From Rhexocercosporidium sp. MPI-PUGE-AT-0058 (taxonomy: Eukaryota > Ascomycota > Leotiomycetes > Helotiales), in contig JAGTJL010000007.1 in assembly GCA_020746875.1 (NCBI GenBank), positions 2,294,001-2,358,000 on the forward strand: a DNA stretch of 64,000 nt, read 5' to 3'. The translations under genes and the position numbers were made by a program. The notes under the pieces are model-generated. The model was not told the origin of the DNA. It saw only the letters and a list, made by a program, of their open reading frames with translations, and ran no database searches. Positions 11,793 to 26,229 of this stretch are shown one piece after another; within the stretch, counting starts at the first letter, position 1; each line of letters opens with the position of its first letter.

Positions 11793-12946
11793 CGCTTCCA
11801 AATGAGAGCTTATTCATATAGAATACTCCCTTGATTTGTCTTCTAGAAGATCAGACAGGGTCGTGTAGAGTCAATGAGCAATTCAAAGTCCGTCGGCTAA
11901 CAGAACAAGCCGGGTTGACTTAAGTTGCGGGGCAGCTCAACAAGGCGGACATCGAGAGTCTGTCATGACAGGTTGGACACTTGCCCCGCGTACAACACTC
12001 GACACATGCAGCCTCGAAGCATGGGTGATCTCGACCTTGTATGTGCATATCGGTTACAGAAGCACATGCAGCCAGGCTGGAAATGAAGGTCAGCTAGACC
12101 ACTGGTATTGGCCAGCCTTGTGGAGGTACAAGCTCAGGCAAATCATCTATGCACATATCATGAATGAGACGCGGAGCAAAGCCTTCGGGTGATTTTCCCC
12201 GTTAGAAAATGTCGTCAGTAAACAAATTTCTCTATGATTTAGTAGAAGCGCATCGTAGGTCAAACTTCATAGCTAGCTTGTGGATGCAACTTCCAACAAT
12301 GGTCACTATCAAAGAGTCAGACAAGGCGTAGGAGATCAGGAGCCCGCAGATGCGCCCGAGGAACCCTCCACATGTATTTTGTGCTCTCCCTTCCAACTAT
12401 GCAGCCTCTTACTGGCTCGATGCAGTGCGTCAAGGCTATGCAAACTTACCTATCAGGCTGATAGTGCTTATTAATTGCAATGAGACCAGGCGGCTCTCTC
12501 TCTTGTCGTTAGCCAGTATCTTCGCAGCAACAGGCTCTCTTGCATAATTCCGCTGTCTGCCTGGTGATATGCATATCCCTGAGCATTGACAGAGCTACAC
12601 CAGTCAGCATCAAAAGACGTGCACCCATCACTTGATCATGTTGTGGTCTTGACCATGACTGGCTGCCGTTCAGCCTCACAGCTGTGGTCAGGCGGACGAA
12701 GTCTGTGTGCTTTGCTAAGGATGCTGCCCCGCCATCGAGAGAACATCGAGGAGGCCTGAACTTCGGACTGGACTTCTCAAAACAGTTTCTTCTCAGCCTT
12801 GGGCTTTTAACCTGCAACTGGTCGCTTGCTTACCAGACAGCTAACTTCTATTGAGTCACAACTAGAACTTGCCAACCTGTTTAGTTGGTGAAACGGTCGC
12901 GAGATACCCCAAGTTCCCACGGAGCGTTCTATATAATCTGATCACA
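11793..12946. promoter_or_regulatory. Shared upstream region of two divergent NLR genes
   Basis: About 1.15 kb separates the proposed starts of the minus-strand NLR and the plus-strand NLR. No open frame here shows a domain or paralogue. A TATA-like ctatataat lies about 15-20 bases before the right-hand ATG (12947), probably too close to be the core promoter unless transcription starts elsewhere. No palindromic operator was found by eye. The divergent layout would allow co-regulation; this is inference. Confidence 0.4.
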
Positions 12947-15900
12947 ATGCCTAGCTATGTTGAGCCCAATGTGGATGAGATCCAGGATCATTTGGATGAG
13001 TTGAAAAATGGCCTTAATGGGCTAAAATTGGCAGACAACCTGGATGTGTCTACAGAAAATATGGAGTTTCGTCCTCGAAGGACTGACGAATATACTGTGG
13101 ACTTTTCGTAAGTCGAGGAAAGCTATTCATAAAAATAAGCCCGACTAACAAAGTCAAGGAACACAACAGACTTTGCTGTAGACCGATGGAGAAATAGCCG
13201 CGAAGCTATCAAATACGGTCTCTCTCCAGCTGGTAAGTTCTATCAAGCTCTCATGACCACACATCCTCATTAGTCAGACCAGGAACTAGCATCGAAATGT
13301 CCCGATGGAGAAGTTCTAACCAAGGAATTGGCCACCAAGCATGGTGACCCCAAATCATCAACTACAACGAAACGGCAAATTGGAAAAGTGATCCAGCTGC
13401 CCCAAGTGCTGGAGGTTTTGGCAGACACCTTTAGAGCCTTAGTTGCCCCAAGACGTGTGGATCTCAGCGTCGTTTGGGGAATCATCTATTGTAACCTAAG
13501 GGTATGTGATTTGACATATTTTCCAGTTACAGATATCCTTCTGACAAAATTAGATATCCTACTCGTCTTCAGAGACATTGAAAAGGACAACTGAAACATT
13601 GACCAAGATGCGAAGATCTATAGAGCTTTTTAACAGAAGTCTAGATAGTTGCGACGAGCCGAACGAATCGAGAATAGTTCTTGTTGACTTCATGGATTGT
13701 ATGGCGACCATACTGCTCGATATGAACAAGTATCTCCACAATTGTCTGTCCGGTATGTCTGTTTCTTTGAGCATCTGTTCAATTCCCCACACAGAGTTAA
13801 TCAAAAACCTAGGGCTTGATACCGAAGCTGAGTGGGTGTCATTCAACGACAATGTCGCTTTCCAATTCTCGGAATTGGATCAATCTGTGAAACATGTGAA
13901 CGATATCACAGCCTATTCTAAAGTGAACCACGAAAGCAAGATCAAGCATCTGTTCAAGACGCATGAGCTGAGACCAGAAGCCGAAGAGAAAGCTAACTTT
14001 CCTAACTTCATACTCGCGGAACGGAATCATGAGTTCTGGGGTCGGAAAGATGAACTAGATCTCATTATGAAACATCTGGATCCTAACGACGGCAACGAGG
14101 GACTCAAAACTTACATGATATACGGTCGTCGCGGGGTTGGAAAGACTGAAATTGCCCTGGAGTTCGCCCATGTGAACCTCAAGCCACACGGTGTATACGA
14201 TGCGGTTTTTTGGATCCAATGTGAGACTACTGTGTCGATTCGTCAGAGTTTTACCGAAGTAGCTGTATCTCTGAATTTACCCGGCGCAGACCGTGACAGA
14301 CATCATGAAGAGAATCTGGAAGCAGTTCACAAGTGGCTGAAGCGAACTCGTGAGTCTCGCCGTGGCTGGAAGTGGTATGAATACTGATATGATTTCGATC
14401 AGGTAAAAAATGGTTACTCATCTTTGATAACGCTGGTATGCATATTGAAAGCGCGGCTATCAAAATCTTGACTGATGAACGGTACAGAAAATGAGGCAAC
14501 ACTACAAGGTTACATGCCTGTGGGTGTGAATGGCTCAATTCTTATGACTTCTCGAAGGTACTTCAATTTTGCGAAGGATATGTGCCGAGGTGGAGAGACA
14601 GTGAAGCCGTTCGACGTGGAGCAAAGCTGGGGACTTCTCCTCAAAATGCTTGGAGAAGAATGGAAGATGAAAGTGGAGAGCCCCGGAGAGGTGAAAGCCG
14701 CAAAGTCTATGTTGAGACAATTGGAGGGTCTTGCTCTTGGGATCCAGCAGACTGCTGTGTTGGTTAAAGATCCCGAAATTGGGGGTGAGACTATCGAAGA
14801 GACTTATCAGAAGTTCAAAGACAGGATTAGAACTCTCCCTCAGCGACATTTGAGCGAACGTTCAAGTTCCGAAAAAGCCCTAGACGCCCTGTGGGACATC
14901 ACTTTCAACGCTTTGACACCAGAGGCTCGGGTGCTGATTGGTGTGCTTGCGTGGCTTTCTCCTGGTACGCTTACACGATATCTTCCCAGTGATCGGGGTC
15001 TGCTAACCATCCAGATCAAATTTCCATCGACCTCTTCTTGCCACGGGACCAGTCTGCTCTGGACGGACAATTGGATTTTTGTAAGCAAGATGCGAAGGAT
15101 ATCAACAAACAGAATCAGGCATCTTTGTTCAGTCTGATCACCACATCTCCCGCATTTGACCATGCCATCGATGAACTACTGAAACGGCGGCTGATCAGTC
15201 GTGATGGACGACACTTCAAGATTCATCGTGTGGTGCAAGAAGCAACGAATTTCCACAGTGTCGAGGAGCTTCAGAAAGCTTTTGCTACAGCATCAAAATT
15301 GGTCTTCCAGCAATTTCCCAATCGAGAACCCAATGAAACACTTTATAGAAAGTGGAACATTTGTCGAGAGTATATTCCTCATGCTATCCATTTGCGAATG
15401 GCTTATAGCAAATACAGTCGCACTGGAAAGCTGAAAGTCTTGAATGAATTTGTAGAGTTGATGAGCAATTCTGGATGGTAAGAAACTACCAGAAAAAGTA
15501 CCAAGACCAGCCCGCTCACATTTGCTCTAGGTATCTCTATGAGCTTGGAGACTACGCAGCAACATCACTGGCAGCTACAACTGGTCTTCAAGCATGCGCA
15601 GACAAAGAATCTCTCGTTTGCGCAGAGCTGCAGCTCATCGACGGTTGCCATCACTACGAGCTCAATCAGCTCGCGGAGTGCCGTAAGGCTTGGAAAGAAT
15701 CGTTACGTGTTCGTCGCAAGTGTCTCGACAAGGACAATCCTCGCCGTGAGTAACTCATTCCCTGGAAATGTTTTTGCCGCGGCTTAACAGATCCCAGTTG
15801 CTGCCATCTACAACAACCTAGGAAATCTTGAGTTGGCATCCGGAAATCTAGACGAAGCAGAGGAATATTATACGCTTTCCAAGGACATCTGGCTGATTGG

Positions 15901-16628
15901 TGGAGATAACACCGCGGAACAACTAGCCGTAACGTACCTCTGCATTGGAAGATTTCACATGTTGCAGCGCAACTTCGAAGAGGCGTTGAGATACACTAGA
16001 CTATCAGAGACATTGTTCTTGAGGACCATCGGAGCCGAAATGGGGTTCATGGCACAGTAAGTCACATAGCTCACACAGCCCGTGGCAATATGCTGATCTG
16101 AACCTAAGTGTCTACTACGCGTACGGAAACATAAAGCTCCTGCAAAAGAAGTACAGCTCCGCGTGGCGCTCCTACAATGCCTGTTTGAAAGTTGCACTGG
16201 CCAATATGCCTATTCATCCACTTACGGCATCTGCATGGTTCTCTCTTGGAAGGACAGAGTTCGCCCGAGGAAATTCTGAGCTTTCGCTGTATGTCCCCCA
16301 GTCTGAAAGTTTTTGATGATAATTGACTTGGAACAGATATCTACTCCAGAGAGCCAAGACCGTGGCACAGCTTCGAAGTCCAACCACAACTGACGGGGCA
16401 ACTGCCAGGATTCTGTACCACATGGGAAAGGTTATCGAAAGCGACGGCACTGGCCATTTAGGCACGGTCGAGGACGCCAAAGACCTCAAGCGGCAAGCAG
16501 AGATGGCTAGGGTTCAGATCCTTGCCGCCAATCAAGGTAGAGAAGTACTGCCGTCAGAGGAAGAAGAGGATCCAGACAGACAGGAGGAAGTCAGTTACGA
16601 TATTTTGGTCCCTCTATTCTTCAGATAG
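12947..16628 (+). CDS. STAND/NLR-type NTPase with C-terminal TPR repeats, 1036 aa
   Basis: Twelve exons: 12947-13107, 13159-13232, 13278-13501, 13575-13752, 13795-14349, 14403-14435, 14488-14964, 15015-15477, 15531-15745, 15798-16056, 16109-16288 and 16337-16628. They total 3111 nt with every phase closing. An N-terminal helical domain (about 1-215) precedes an NB-ARC-like module: P-loop GRRGVGKT at 323-330 (Lys329), Walker B WLLIFDN at 401-407, MTSR at 428-431, GLAL at 489-492 and an MHD-like IHRVVQ at 637-642. TPR-like helical repeats span about 720-980 and the protein ends YDILVPLFFR. All catalytic motifs are intact and there is no internal stop. The 42-bp intron at 13753-13794 is a multiple of three and could be retained. 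The paralogue at 7939-11792 is divergent from this gene. Fungal NLRs of this plan act in non-self recognition and regulated cell death; the ligand and effector here are unknown. Confidence 0.9.
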
Positions 16629-16721
16629 TTGTCATCACTCGACTACTTTCTCTCCTTCGGCCTTCCTGCAAACACGAGGCGCGCTTCTCAACTCTCTATA
16701 AGTTTGAGATCTGTCCTAAAC

Positions 16722-16908
16722 TGTAATGGTCTGTGCTCTTAGCGCTGATTGCGTAATCACTGCCCTTATAAAGACAATAAGGGGGAAGAAGTAATCTTTT
16801 CTCTTTAGTAATTAGTTTCTATATAAATTTAAATATTACTAGCGAGTTTATAGCGCTTTTTTAGCTATTTTATTATATTATAGTCACCTTAGCGTGCTAG
16901 TGATTATT
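16722..16908. repeat. Left LTR of the outer element
   Basis: It aligns along its length with 26652-26835 plus 28617-28627; differences are mostly C/T and G/A. It starts with TGTAAT directly after target duplication taaac. Its last few bases do not match the ATTACA end of the right LTR, so the inner boundary is approximate. Confidence 0.8.
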
Positions 16909-18814
16909 TGTCGTGCAGGTTATGGTTGGTTGGCTAAGCGAGCCTAATTAAGACTACCAAAACCATAGCGCCAGTAAGCTCCCCTATTTAGGGAGCTTAA
17001 ATACGCCATATGTAATAATACAATAAGAAGAATATACGTAACTACGTAGCCTTTAATTAACTTCATATTCGCCTTTGTAGAGCCTCAAGATATATTATAT
17101 AATAGTTATAAGCCCCGTGAGCTATGAAAGCTTCCTAGTTATATATACACGCCGACGTGACTTTATAAAGGCATTTTATACCGCTATTTAAAAGTTGTCG
17201 TAACTCTTTAAATTCGTCGATAACTCTTAAACTACTAAATATTTTCGACGCTATATTATTAATATATCTTAAATAAATAATATCACTTTTAAAACTATTT
17301 ACGTATTACACTTTAAAGGCACGGAAGGATTAAATAATATAATACTTGCGATTAAATTTCTATATTACGTTTATAAATATATTAAATATAATAAATCCTA
17401 TCGCTCTTATAATAAGTCATATTCTAGAACTCCGACTAAAGGCTTTAACGCTTAAGAGCACCGCTTAATAAGTGGCAAAGACATAGTTAAATTAATATTA
17501 CGCTAATATTATAGCTTAAAAAGCAATAAACTTATAGCCGTCTTTAACGCCTGAGTCGTTTAATAAAAATGCTTTAATAAAAGGAATAAGTCCAGAAGAA
17601 GCTAGTCTACCTTTTTACTTAACAATTGCAGAAATATAATAAATTTATATAATATAAGTTAAGGAGTATTAATACACGCTGGCCGAATAAACGAGTTAAA
17701 ATAATAAATATATAACTTTATATAATTAACTTTTTAAAACGGTAGACGATTTACTTTTAAATTTTACGATTAAAGAATTAGCCAGTAAAAGCGAATTAAG
17801 TATATAATCGTTAATTAACAAAATTTAGCGCGACATAATACCGTTAAAATCGTTGGTTTTTATTATTATAATCACGGAATACGAAAAGGTTTTAAAGGAA
17901 GTATATAAAAGAAAAGTCAACGTTAATTAATAAATAAGAGACTTTTTAAAGGCTTATAAAAATATTAAGGCGTATAATATACTTAACGTTAAAGGCATTA
18001 TAGCTTTAAAAAAGTAGCTACGTATAATAAGAACTTATATATACCTAGATTAAGTAAATCTTATCTTTAATACGGTTATACGTAACGATTAACTTAAAAA
18101 AGAATATAAGTTTACTTTTAATAATTATATATAAATACTCCTCGACATAAACTAAAAGTATATTATTTTTAAAAAGCTTAGGCGTTAAAAAAGAGGAGGC
18201 GGTTAATATTTAACTCTTAAAGGAATTAATATTAATGCGTTAAATATAAGCTTTAATAGATTTCGCTCTCGAGGCTAAGGTAATTTATGCTTATATAATA
18301 TAAATAATAAACATTTCTTTAAGTCATTTAAATATTAAAGACTACGTTATATAATTAACGGAACGACCTTTAAAAGCATAAAGTATATATTAAATATTAA
18401 TATAGTATTAATAACTCGCAAAAAGTTAAAAACTATAGACTTTAAAGAGCTTAAAATAATTATAATTAAAAAAGAATAAAAGTATATTGTAGTCGTTAAA
18501 ATCACCGGAGTTAATTATAATAATAACTCTAAACTTATTATAAATGCCAAATCACTCGATGCTGTTATACTTATAAATAATAAAGGCAAAGGCAAAGCTT
18601 TATAAAATAATTTAAGTGTTAATATAGTTATAATTAACTTAAAGCTCTTCGACAATATATTCTGTGATAGTACTTTAGGTTTTAATATTTATACTATTAT
18701 AGAGTTTTAACGCGACTTCTTATTAAATAACACGTTTATTAATAATTGTAATGCTATTTACTTAATTAATAATATTAACAAACTCGTCCTTAGTAATTTA
18801 AACGTATTACGGAA

Positions 18815-19056
18815 TGTGACGGTTCAAAGCTTTTAGAGCCTCATTTCCAGTCTCGGCTATTTACTTCCTAACTGAGAAGATGCCGAGATTAAATAAGCCT
18901 TTGCGGAGCTTACTCATATATAACTTACTTCTTTTTATACTTTCTTTTCTTTATAGTTATAAATTTTACAAAACACTTAATATTTTTATATTCTTACTAT
19001 AAAATATAAGTCGTTAATCACACGTAATTGCCGTCTTTTATAGAATAAGCGTTATA
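18815..19056 (+). repeat. Left LTR of the nested chromovirus
   Basis: It matches 26230-26472 and further copies at 42075-42319 (same strand) and 41540-41779 (inverted). Differences between copies are dominated by transitions. Confidence 0.85.
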
Positions 19057-19748
19057 TTATTATAATTCTTTATTAACCCGTCTAAAAAGATAATAAATAT
19101 CTTACCCCCGAATTCCTTTATAAACAGTTACCACAGAACTAGCTTAATATAAAGAAGGCTTATATTAAGTACAAACTTAACGAATAGCATTAAATAAACT
19201 AATATTAATTACGAAGATATTAAAGCTTTCGCCCTCTTCCCCTTCTTCGGCATAAACCTAAAGAATTAATTAACTTTTATTTTCTAAACTTTTCTCTTTT
19301 ACCCGACGAGTTAAAGCTAAGTTAAATACTTAACCTCTTCTTCTTATAAACTAATCGCTTATTAAAGACGTAAATATATTTTTTACTTTTTCTTTCGTTC
19401 CTCCCGCCGACTCTTTTATAACGACGACGCCGAGTAATATATAAAATATATTTAAGAGTAATATAAATACTCTTTAAAAAAATATTAAAAAAGGAAATGC
19501 GCTATAATAAGAATTGCGTATTACGTAAGACCTTATTATATCGTAATAAGTATAAATAATATATTTATAGCGCATAATTAATTAATTATAAGCAAAAATA
19601 TTAATTAAAACTTTACCCTTAAAATTTATGACTTTTAATATAAAAGATAACTTTATATAAACCTTAATTAAGAATACGCCTCGTCTTAGTACTCGTTATA
19701 ATAAAGGAAAAGCACGGAGTACTCCTGCCTTACCTCCTAATAGATCGC

Positions 19749-20112
<364 letters not shown>

Positions 20113-23099
20113 TATAACCTACGTCGCCACGGAAGTTTACCCCGTTTCCTTTTTGCCTTTAATATTTTAAATATATTTTATACTACTCGCATCGAAAAGA
20201 TTCTAAACCTTTACGACAAGCTCTTAAATAATATAAGATATAGCCTAAAGTTTTAAGAAATATAAGTTTAAAACTCATTACGTTATTATATTACGTATTT
20301 TACAAATAATAATTATAAAAAGGACTAAGTGCTTACTTAAACAAAAGGAATAACTCGTATATTCTTAAAACCGATATTTTAAATTTAAAACTTAATAAAA
20401 ATAAAGAATTTATTAATATATTAAACTTAATTTCTTAAGTAATTGCCTTTTTAATAAATTCTTACGAATAATAAATAACGAGAAATAAATATACGTCTTT
20501 TATTATAAAATTAAAAGAAACTTTTTAAGAATTTTATTAATAATTTCATACTCTTATACGTAAAAGTAACGTAAATAATAAATCGATCCTTAAAATAGAC
20601 TTATAAAACAAAATCGTTCCGCGCCTGCGCAAGTAATTGTTTTATAAGTATTAAAAAGCTCGCACTCTTAACGAGTATATAAAAGTAATTTAAGCTAAAG
20701 ATTAAAATTAAATTGCAAAACGTACGATTTATTATAATTAATCTAAGTCTTCCGCTAAAAAGTCAGCCTCTCGGCGTATAATTAAAGATTCACTCCGAGA
20801 GTACTTTATTATATATACGTTAATTTAATTCTCTTAAAGACTTCGATACGCCGATTAAGGTATTCGAAAATATAACTTATCTCGGGAAAGGACTTTTACT
20901 TATTAAACATTTGCGCGTACTAATATACCTCGCATTTAAACTTTAAGAAATGCTTCCCGGTATTTTTTTACTTAGCTTTTAATTAATCGTCCGTATATAT
21001 TTTATATTAATAAAATAAAAATTAACGGTAATAATAATTCCGACTTTAATAATTACGCCGTAAATAATAATAATAAAAGTATTAAATTATTTATAAAAAG
21101 ATTAACTCCGCGAATAAAAGATTAAACTTAAGAAAGGCTTCTTTTTAAATATAATATAAAATATATAATATCTTAACTTTATAAAGCTTTTTAAAAGACA
21201 ATTACTTATAATATGTATTACTTTTATTAAAAATAAACTCTTATATAAACTACTTATAGTTCTTAATTCCAGAGCTAATAGTTATTATTTTATTAATTAT
21301 ATTCTTTTAAAGTCTTTTTCTTTTTTTTAAAACCTTTTATTTATTTCTTATTAAGCGCTGTCCTTATAAAAAAATTTAATAATAAAAGTAGTCGAATAAT
21401 TAATTATTATATTATGTTGAATTTAATAATTAATAAGCGTTTGTAATCCTTTATTTTATTTTTAATTACTTACTTAAGAAACCACAAAGTGATTTATTAA
21501 ACGGTTATAGCTAAAGTATTATTAGGTTTTACTCGATGCTATTAAAAAACGTCTTATTTAGCCCTCGAATTACCCTCGTATTACTATTTATAATAAAAGT
21601 ATTAAAATCCAAGACCTTTATTAACGTAAGGTTTATTAACGCTATTAATATAATATTAAACGAAAAGATATTAAGTTAAATACATTTTAGCGTAGCTATA
21701 ACTTTTAATTTTTATTATTAAATTCTTATAAAAACCATTAATTTAAGGACCCCGTCCTTACGTAAGATTTAACTTTACGTTAATATTAAAAAAGCGAGAT
21801 CTATACCAGATATTCTCTTACTTTGCCGAAATGCTCGGAAATCACTATTATTAAACTAATTGTTATTATTAAATCCAGAAACCCTTCGATTTCGACAGAA
21901 ACCGGTCGCATATAATATTTTATATAATAAAATCCCGATATCGCGAGATTTATAAATTCTAATAGTTTTATATTACTTTTATAAAAATAACGTTAACTAC
22001 GGCCGAACTTACGTATAAAGACATATACCGCTTGTTATAATTTAACTTATAAGTTAAATATTATTATCCTTTATTAAGAATATAAAACTAAGTATTTATA
22101 CTTTTATAAAAATAAGCCGACTACGTTGTTAAAGACTATTTACCTCTTATAATGCTTAACGATTAATTTAATTTTTAATTTTTAATTTTTTTATTTATTT
22201 CGGATATAAATACTCCTTAACTTTTTTTTACTTCTCTTTTATAAAAAACGAGCGTTACGGTTTCCGAATTCGAAGTTTTATTTTCTAAAAACCTTTCGGA
22301 CGCTCTTTATTCTCTTTTTCTACCGCTATTATGCCTTACGCCTCGAGATCTAGTATATATTTCTTAAAAGTAGAAATGCAAAGGATTACTTATTATCGAC
22401 AATTATTGCCGTTTAACGTCTATTATTATTAATTATTTTATTATTGATTCCTTATATATTTAAAACTTTCGCGCTATAAAAAACGACACGCTAAAATACG
22501 TAAAAAATGCGTATATAAAGCTCTTAATAACTTTAAAAACAGCGTCTTAAAACCGCCGTTTTACGTATTATAGACCGATATTACGCATATTATATATAAT
22601 AACCTACCGACTACTTTTAACCTTATTTAAAGCAGACTTAAACGCGCTAAAAAGATAAAGACGGAATCGCTAAAGCTTTTATATTTTTAAAATAAAATAA
22701 ACTTACCTTAATTCGTTTTACTTATACGTTAAACATACGCTAAAGACTACGTTAATTCACTTCGAAGTATATAAGCTCAGCTTTTATATATTATAAATTT
22801 AAACACCTTATTATTTATCTTTCTTATTAAATAAAACAAAAGGAAACTAATTATTAAGAAATAATTACTATACCGCTTCGTCGTCGAGATCTTTATAATT
22901 AACGGTGCCGCTTTTTATATGTTTTATAAATAAAGATTTAAAGATAAAGTATTTGCCGCTAACTTATATAAAATCGATACTTTAATCGATTAACGCAGCT
23001 ATAAGTAAGAAAAAGCTATTTCTATTATAAAATTAATTATAAAGTTTATATACCGCCGACAGTCCCTTATATAGTTTATTACTTTTATTTAAGAATTAA

Positions 23100-23720
23100 A
23101 CGGTAAACTAATGATTCCCTCGGAATACGCCGAATGGACTTACGTATTCTTTAAGATAAAAAATAATATTTTCTCTTTTTGCCGCTTATATAATTATAAA
23201 ATTAAATTAAAAAAAAAAGGTAAAAGAGTACTTAAGTATTTATTATTTTATAAAATATTAATTAAAGAATTTAAAGCTATTAAAGAATATATTATTAATA
23301 ACTTAAATAAAAGGTTTATTAAGTTATCTTAAGTACTTTTTGCTGCCTTTATTCTCTTTATTAAAAAGCCGAATAAATCCTTACGATTATATATCGACTT
23401 CCGTATATTGAATTCCCTTATACGTAAGGACCGGTACTTCTTTCTTTTAATTAATAAAACGTTAATATATATTATTAACGTTTATATTTTTATTAAATTA
23501 GATATTTAATAAGCCTTTTACCGCATACGAATAAATTTAGCTTTAAAAGAATATATAACTTTTTATACGAAATACAGCGCTTATAAGTGTAAAGTTCTTC
23601 CGTTTAGATTAACGAATAGCCTTATAATATATTAATAATATATAAATAATATTTTTTTTTAATTATTTTAATAATTTTTATATTACGTATTTAAATAATA
23701 TCCTTATATATTCCGAAGGT
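23100..23720 (+). pseudogene. Reverse transcriptase relic of the nested chromovirus
   Basis: Frame-hopping translation gives IKKPNKSLRLYIDFRILN, KDRYFFLLIN and LPFRLTN, matching the conserved Ty3/Gypsy blocks VKKKDGSLRLCVDYR, KDRYPLPLI and MPFGLTN. The catalytic YLDD box reads YLNN at 23688-23699, a pair of GAT-to-AAT changes of the kind RIP produces. Many TAA and TAG stops interrupt the frame, so it cannot make a working enzyme. Confidence 0.85.
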
Positions 23721-25919
23721 TTCTTATAATATTAAATCTACGTTAAGAAAGTGTTTTAACGCCTAAATAACGCGAGCCTTTAAGTGGATTTAAGAAAGTA
23801 TGAGTTTAAAGTTATACGTATATAATATTTTAAATTTATTATATTAACTTTATAAAAGTTAATCTTAAAAAAGTCTTTATTATTAATTAATAAAATTACT
23901 TTAATTTTATTAAAAGTATATAATCCTTCTTTAGTTTCTATAACTTTTACCGACGTTTTATTCGCGACTACGGTATTATAACGAAACCCCTTATTTACTT
24001 TATTAAGAATAACGTTCCCTTTCGCTTTATTATAAAGTGCGAAGATGCCTTCGACTACCTAAAGCATATACTTACGTCAGTCCCTTTCTTAAGATATTAT
24101 AAATAAGATTTATTATATTTACTTAAAATTAATATAAGTAATAAAGTTATAATAAGTATACTTTCCCAATAGTACGATAAGAATTAGTTTCCCGTTGCTC
24201 TCTTTTTTAAGATTATACTTTTTATAAAGTTTAATTACGTTATTTATAATAAAGAAATACTCGCCATTATTAAATCGTTTAAATATTAAAAAGTTAAATT
24301 AATAAGGGCACTTTATTAAGTTTATATTATAACGGACTATAAAATATTAAAATACTTTATGACTTTTAAATAATTAAATACCCGTTAAGTAAAATAAGTA
24401 AAGCTATTAATTAATTATAACTTTATAATTACTTATTACTTTAGTATTATAACCCTTTAATAAAGGCTTTCTCGCGTAAATTAAACGAATTAAATTAATA
24501 AAACTCCGCTAAGAAAACACAACGTCTTTAATAACTTTTACGACAAGACTAAGTCGACTTTAATTTATTATCCGCAGAATTACGCCTTATAAACGACTCC
24601 GACGCGCTAGTGTTAAATATTAATATTATTAACTTCTTATTTATATTCTCCGTAATATATTAAGTATTAAAAGCAAATCGTATAACTCCTTTTTTATAAG
24701 TATTACGAAAGCAAGCTATATTAGAGAATCCCGGGAAGTTTAATATAAAAAGCGACCTATTGTTTTACAATAGCCGTTTATTAATTCCTAATATTAATTA
24801 CTTTTATAAACTTGTAGTACGCGAAGTCTATGATCGAGTCATTATAATATATTCTAATATATAAAAAACGATTTAATTATTCTCTTTTTAATATTAATGA
24901 CACGGAATTACGTCGACAGTTAAATAATACTATCGTAATTATTATATATGCCGACGAATTTAAATGCCTCGGGATAAAAAGCCCGAATTCCTTTATTCTC
25001 TTCCCGTTCCGTCCCGACCTTAAGAATATATTATAATAAATTACTATAAGTTTAATAAAAATAAACACGGCTTTAATAATATTTTTATCTTTATTAATTG
25101 TTTTAATAAATAAGTTATTAATATATTTTATTAAAAAACCACTAATGCCTAAAGGCTCGCTAATATATATATTTACTATATATATCGTTACTTTAACGCT
25201 CCTCTTATTATTACGTTTAATAAAAGCCTTTAATTCGTCTTTCGCTTTTAAACTGCCTTTTATAACATTTTCGGAATTAAAAGACAGCTGTCTATTATTA
25301 ATTATCTTTAAATAAATAATCAGACTAAAGTATATAATTAATACTTATAAAGACGATTCCGACCTTTTGTCACGTATTATTAAGACGATTAATCTGAATT
25401 ACTCCTTATTATAAACTACGCATAAATATCACTTTCTTACGATTCTTTAAGAAGACTTTTACTATTTAAGGTAGTCTATAAATACGCACCTCGCACGGAT
25501 TAAGATTAGAAAATCGACTTATTAAACTTAGCATCCCTTACTAATAAATTAAATACTTAATAAGTTATAAACTATATAAAGCGACTTCGCGATATATAAA
25601 ATACAGCTCGATTAAACCTTATTATGGTCTAAGCCAAAATAGCCCGGTCTTATAACCGCTTTTACCGCGTAGTCGACTTCGATAAAGGCAGCTTAATATG
25701 GCTCGACATACGTTATTTTAAAACACTCCGTTTATTTAAGAAGTTAAATATATTAATAAATAAACTATTTAAAATACTTAAGAAAATAAGTAACTTATAC
25801 CGCTTAAAATTACTAATAAATATAAAAGTCTATAACGTCTTTTCCGTAAGTAAGCTTTATAAGGACTTTAACGACCCTTTATTAAGGCAGGTCTAAGATA
25901 AACCTTTATTAATTAATAT

Positions 25920-26120
25920 TATAAGTAACGACGAATAGGATTTAAAAGAAGTACTTACTTGCCGTAAGAAGCATTCTAACTTCTCTTACCGCGTCACTTA
26001 ACTTAATTACGACGTTAACTTATAATAATACGATACCTTTAACCTTAAATATATATTATATAAAATTAAAGACTTTTATTTAAATAACCGCGACGCGCTA
26101 AGACCGCCAGTAAAACTCCT
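25920..26120 (+). pseudogene. Chromodomain-like C-terminus of the chromovirus polyprotein
   Basis: A segment reading DLKEVLTCRKKHSNFSYRVT followed by LNYDVN fits the chromodomain pattern of fungal chromoviruses (EVEEILDSRxxxxxxxYLVKWKGY). It precedes the purine tract and right LTR by about 100 bp, the expected place. In-frame stops are present. Confidence 0.6.
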
Positions 26121-26229
26121 TAATTAATTAAAAGTATAAAAAGACGGTGTAGACGACTATAATTACCTTAATAAAGACAAGGAAATAAACTAACGCTCGA
26201 GGACGAGCTTTTTCCGGAGGGAGGGGTAG

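Noticed and set aside
12509..12817. 102-codon minus-strand frame between the divergent NLR genes
   Set aside because: No domain, paralogue or intron signals, and it lies in the likely promoter region.
23111..23332. 73-codon plus-strand gene
   Set aside because: A stop-free scrap of the chromovirus reverse transcriptase relic.
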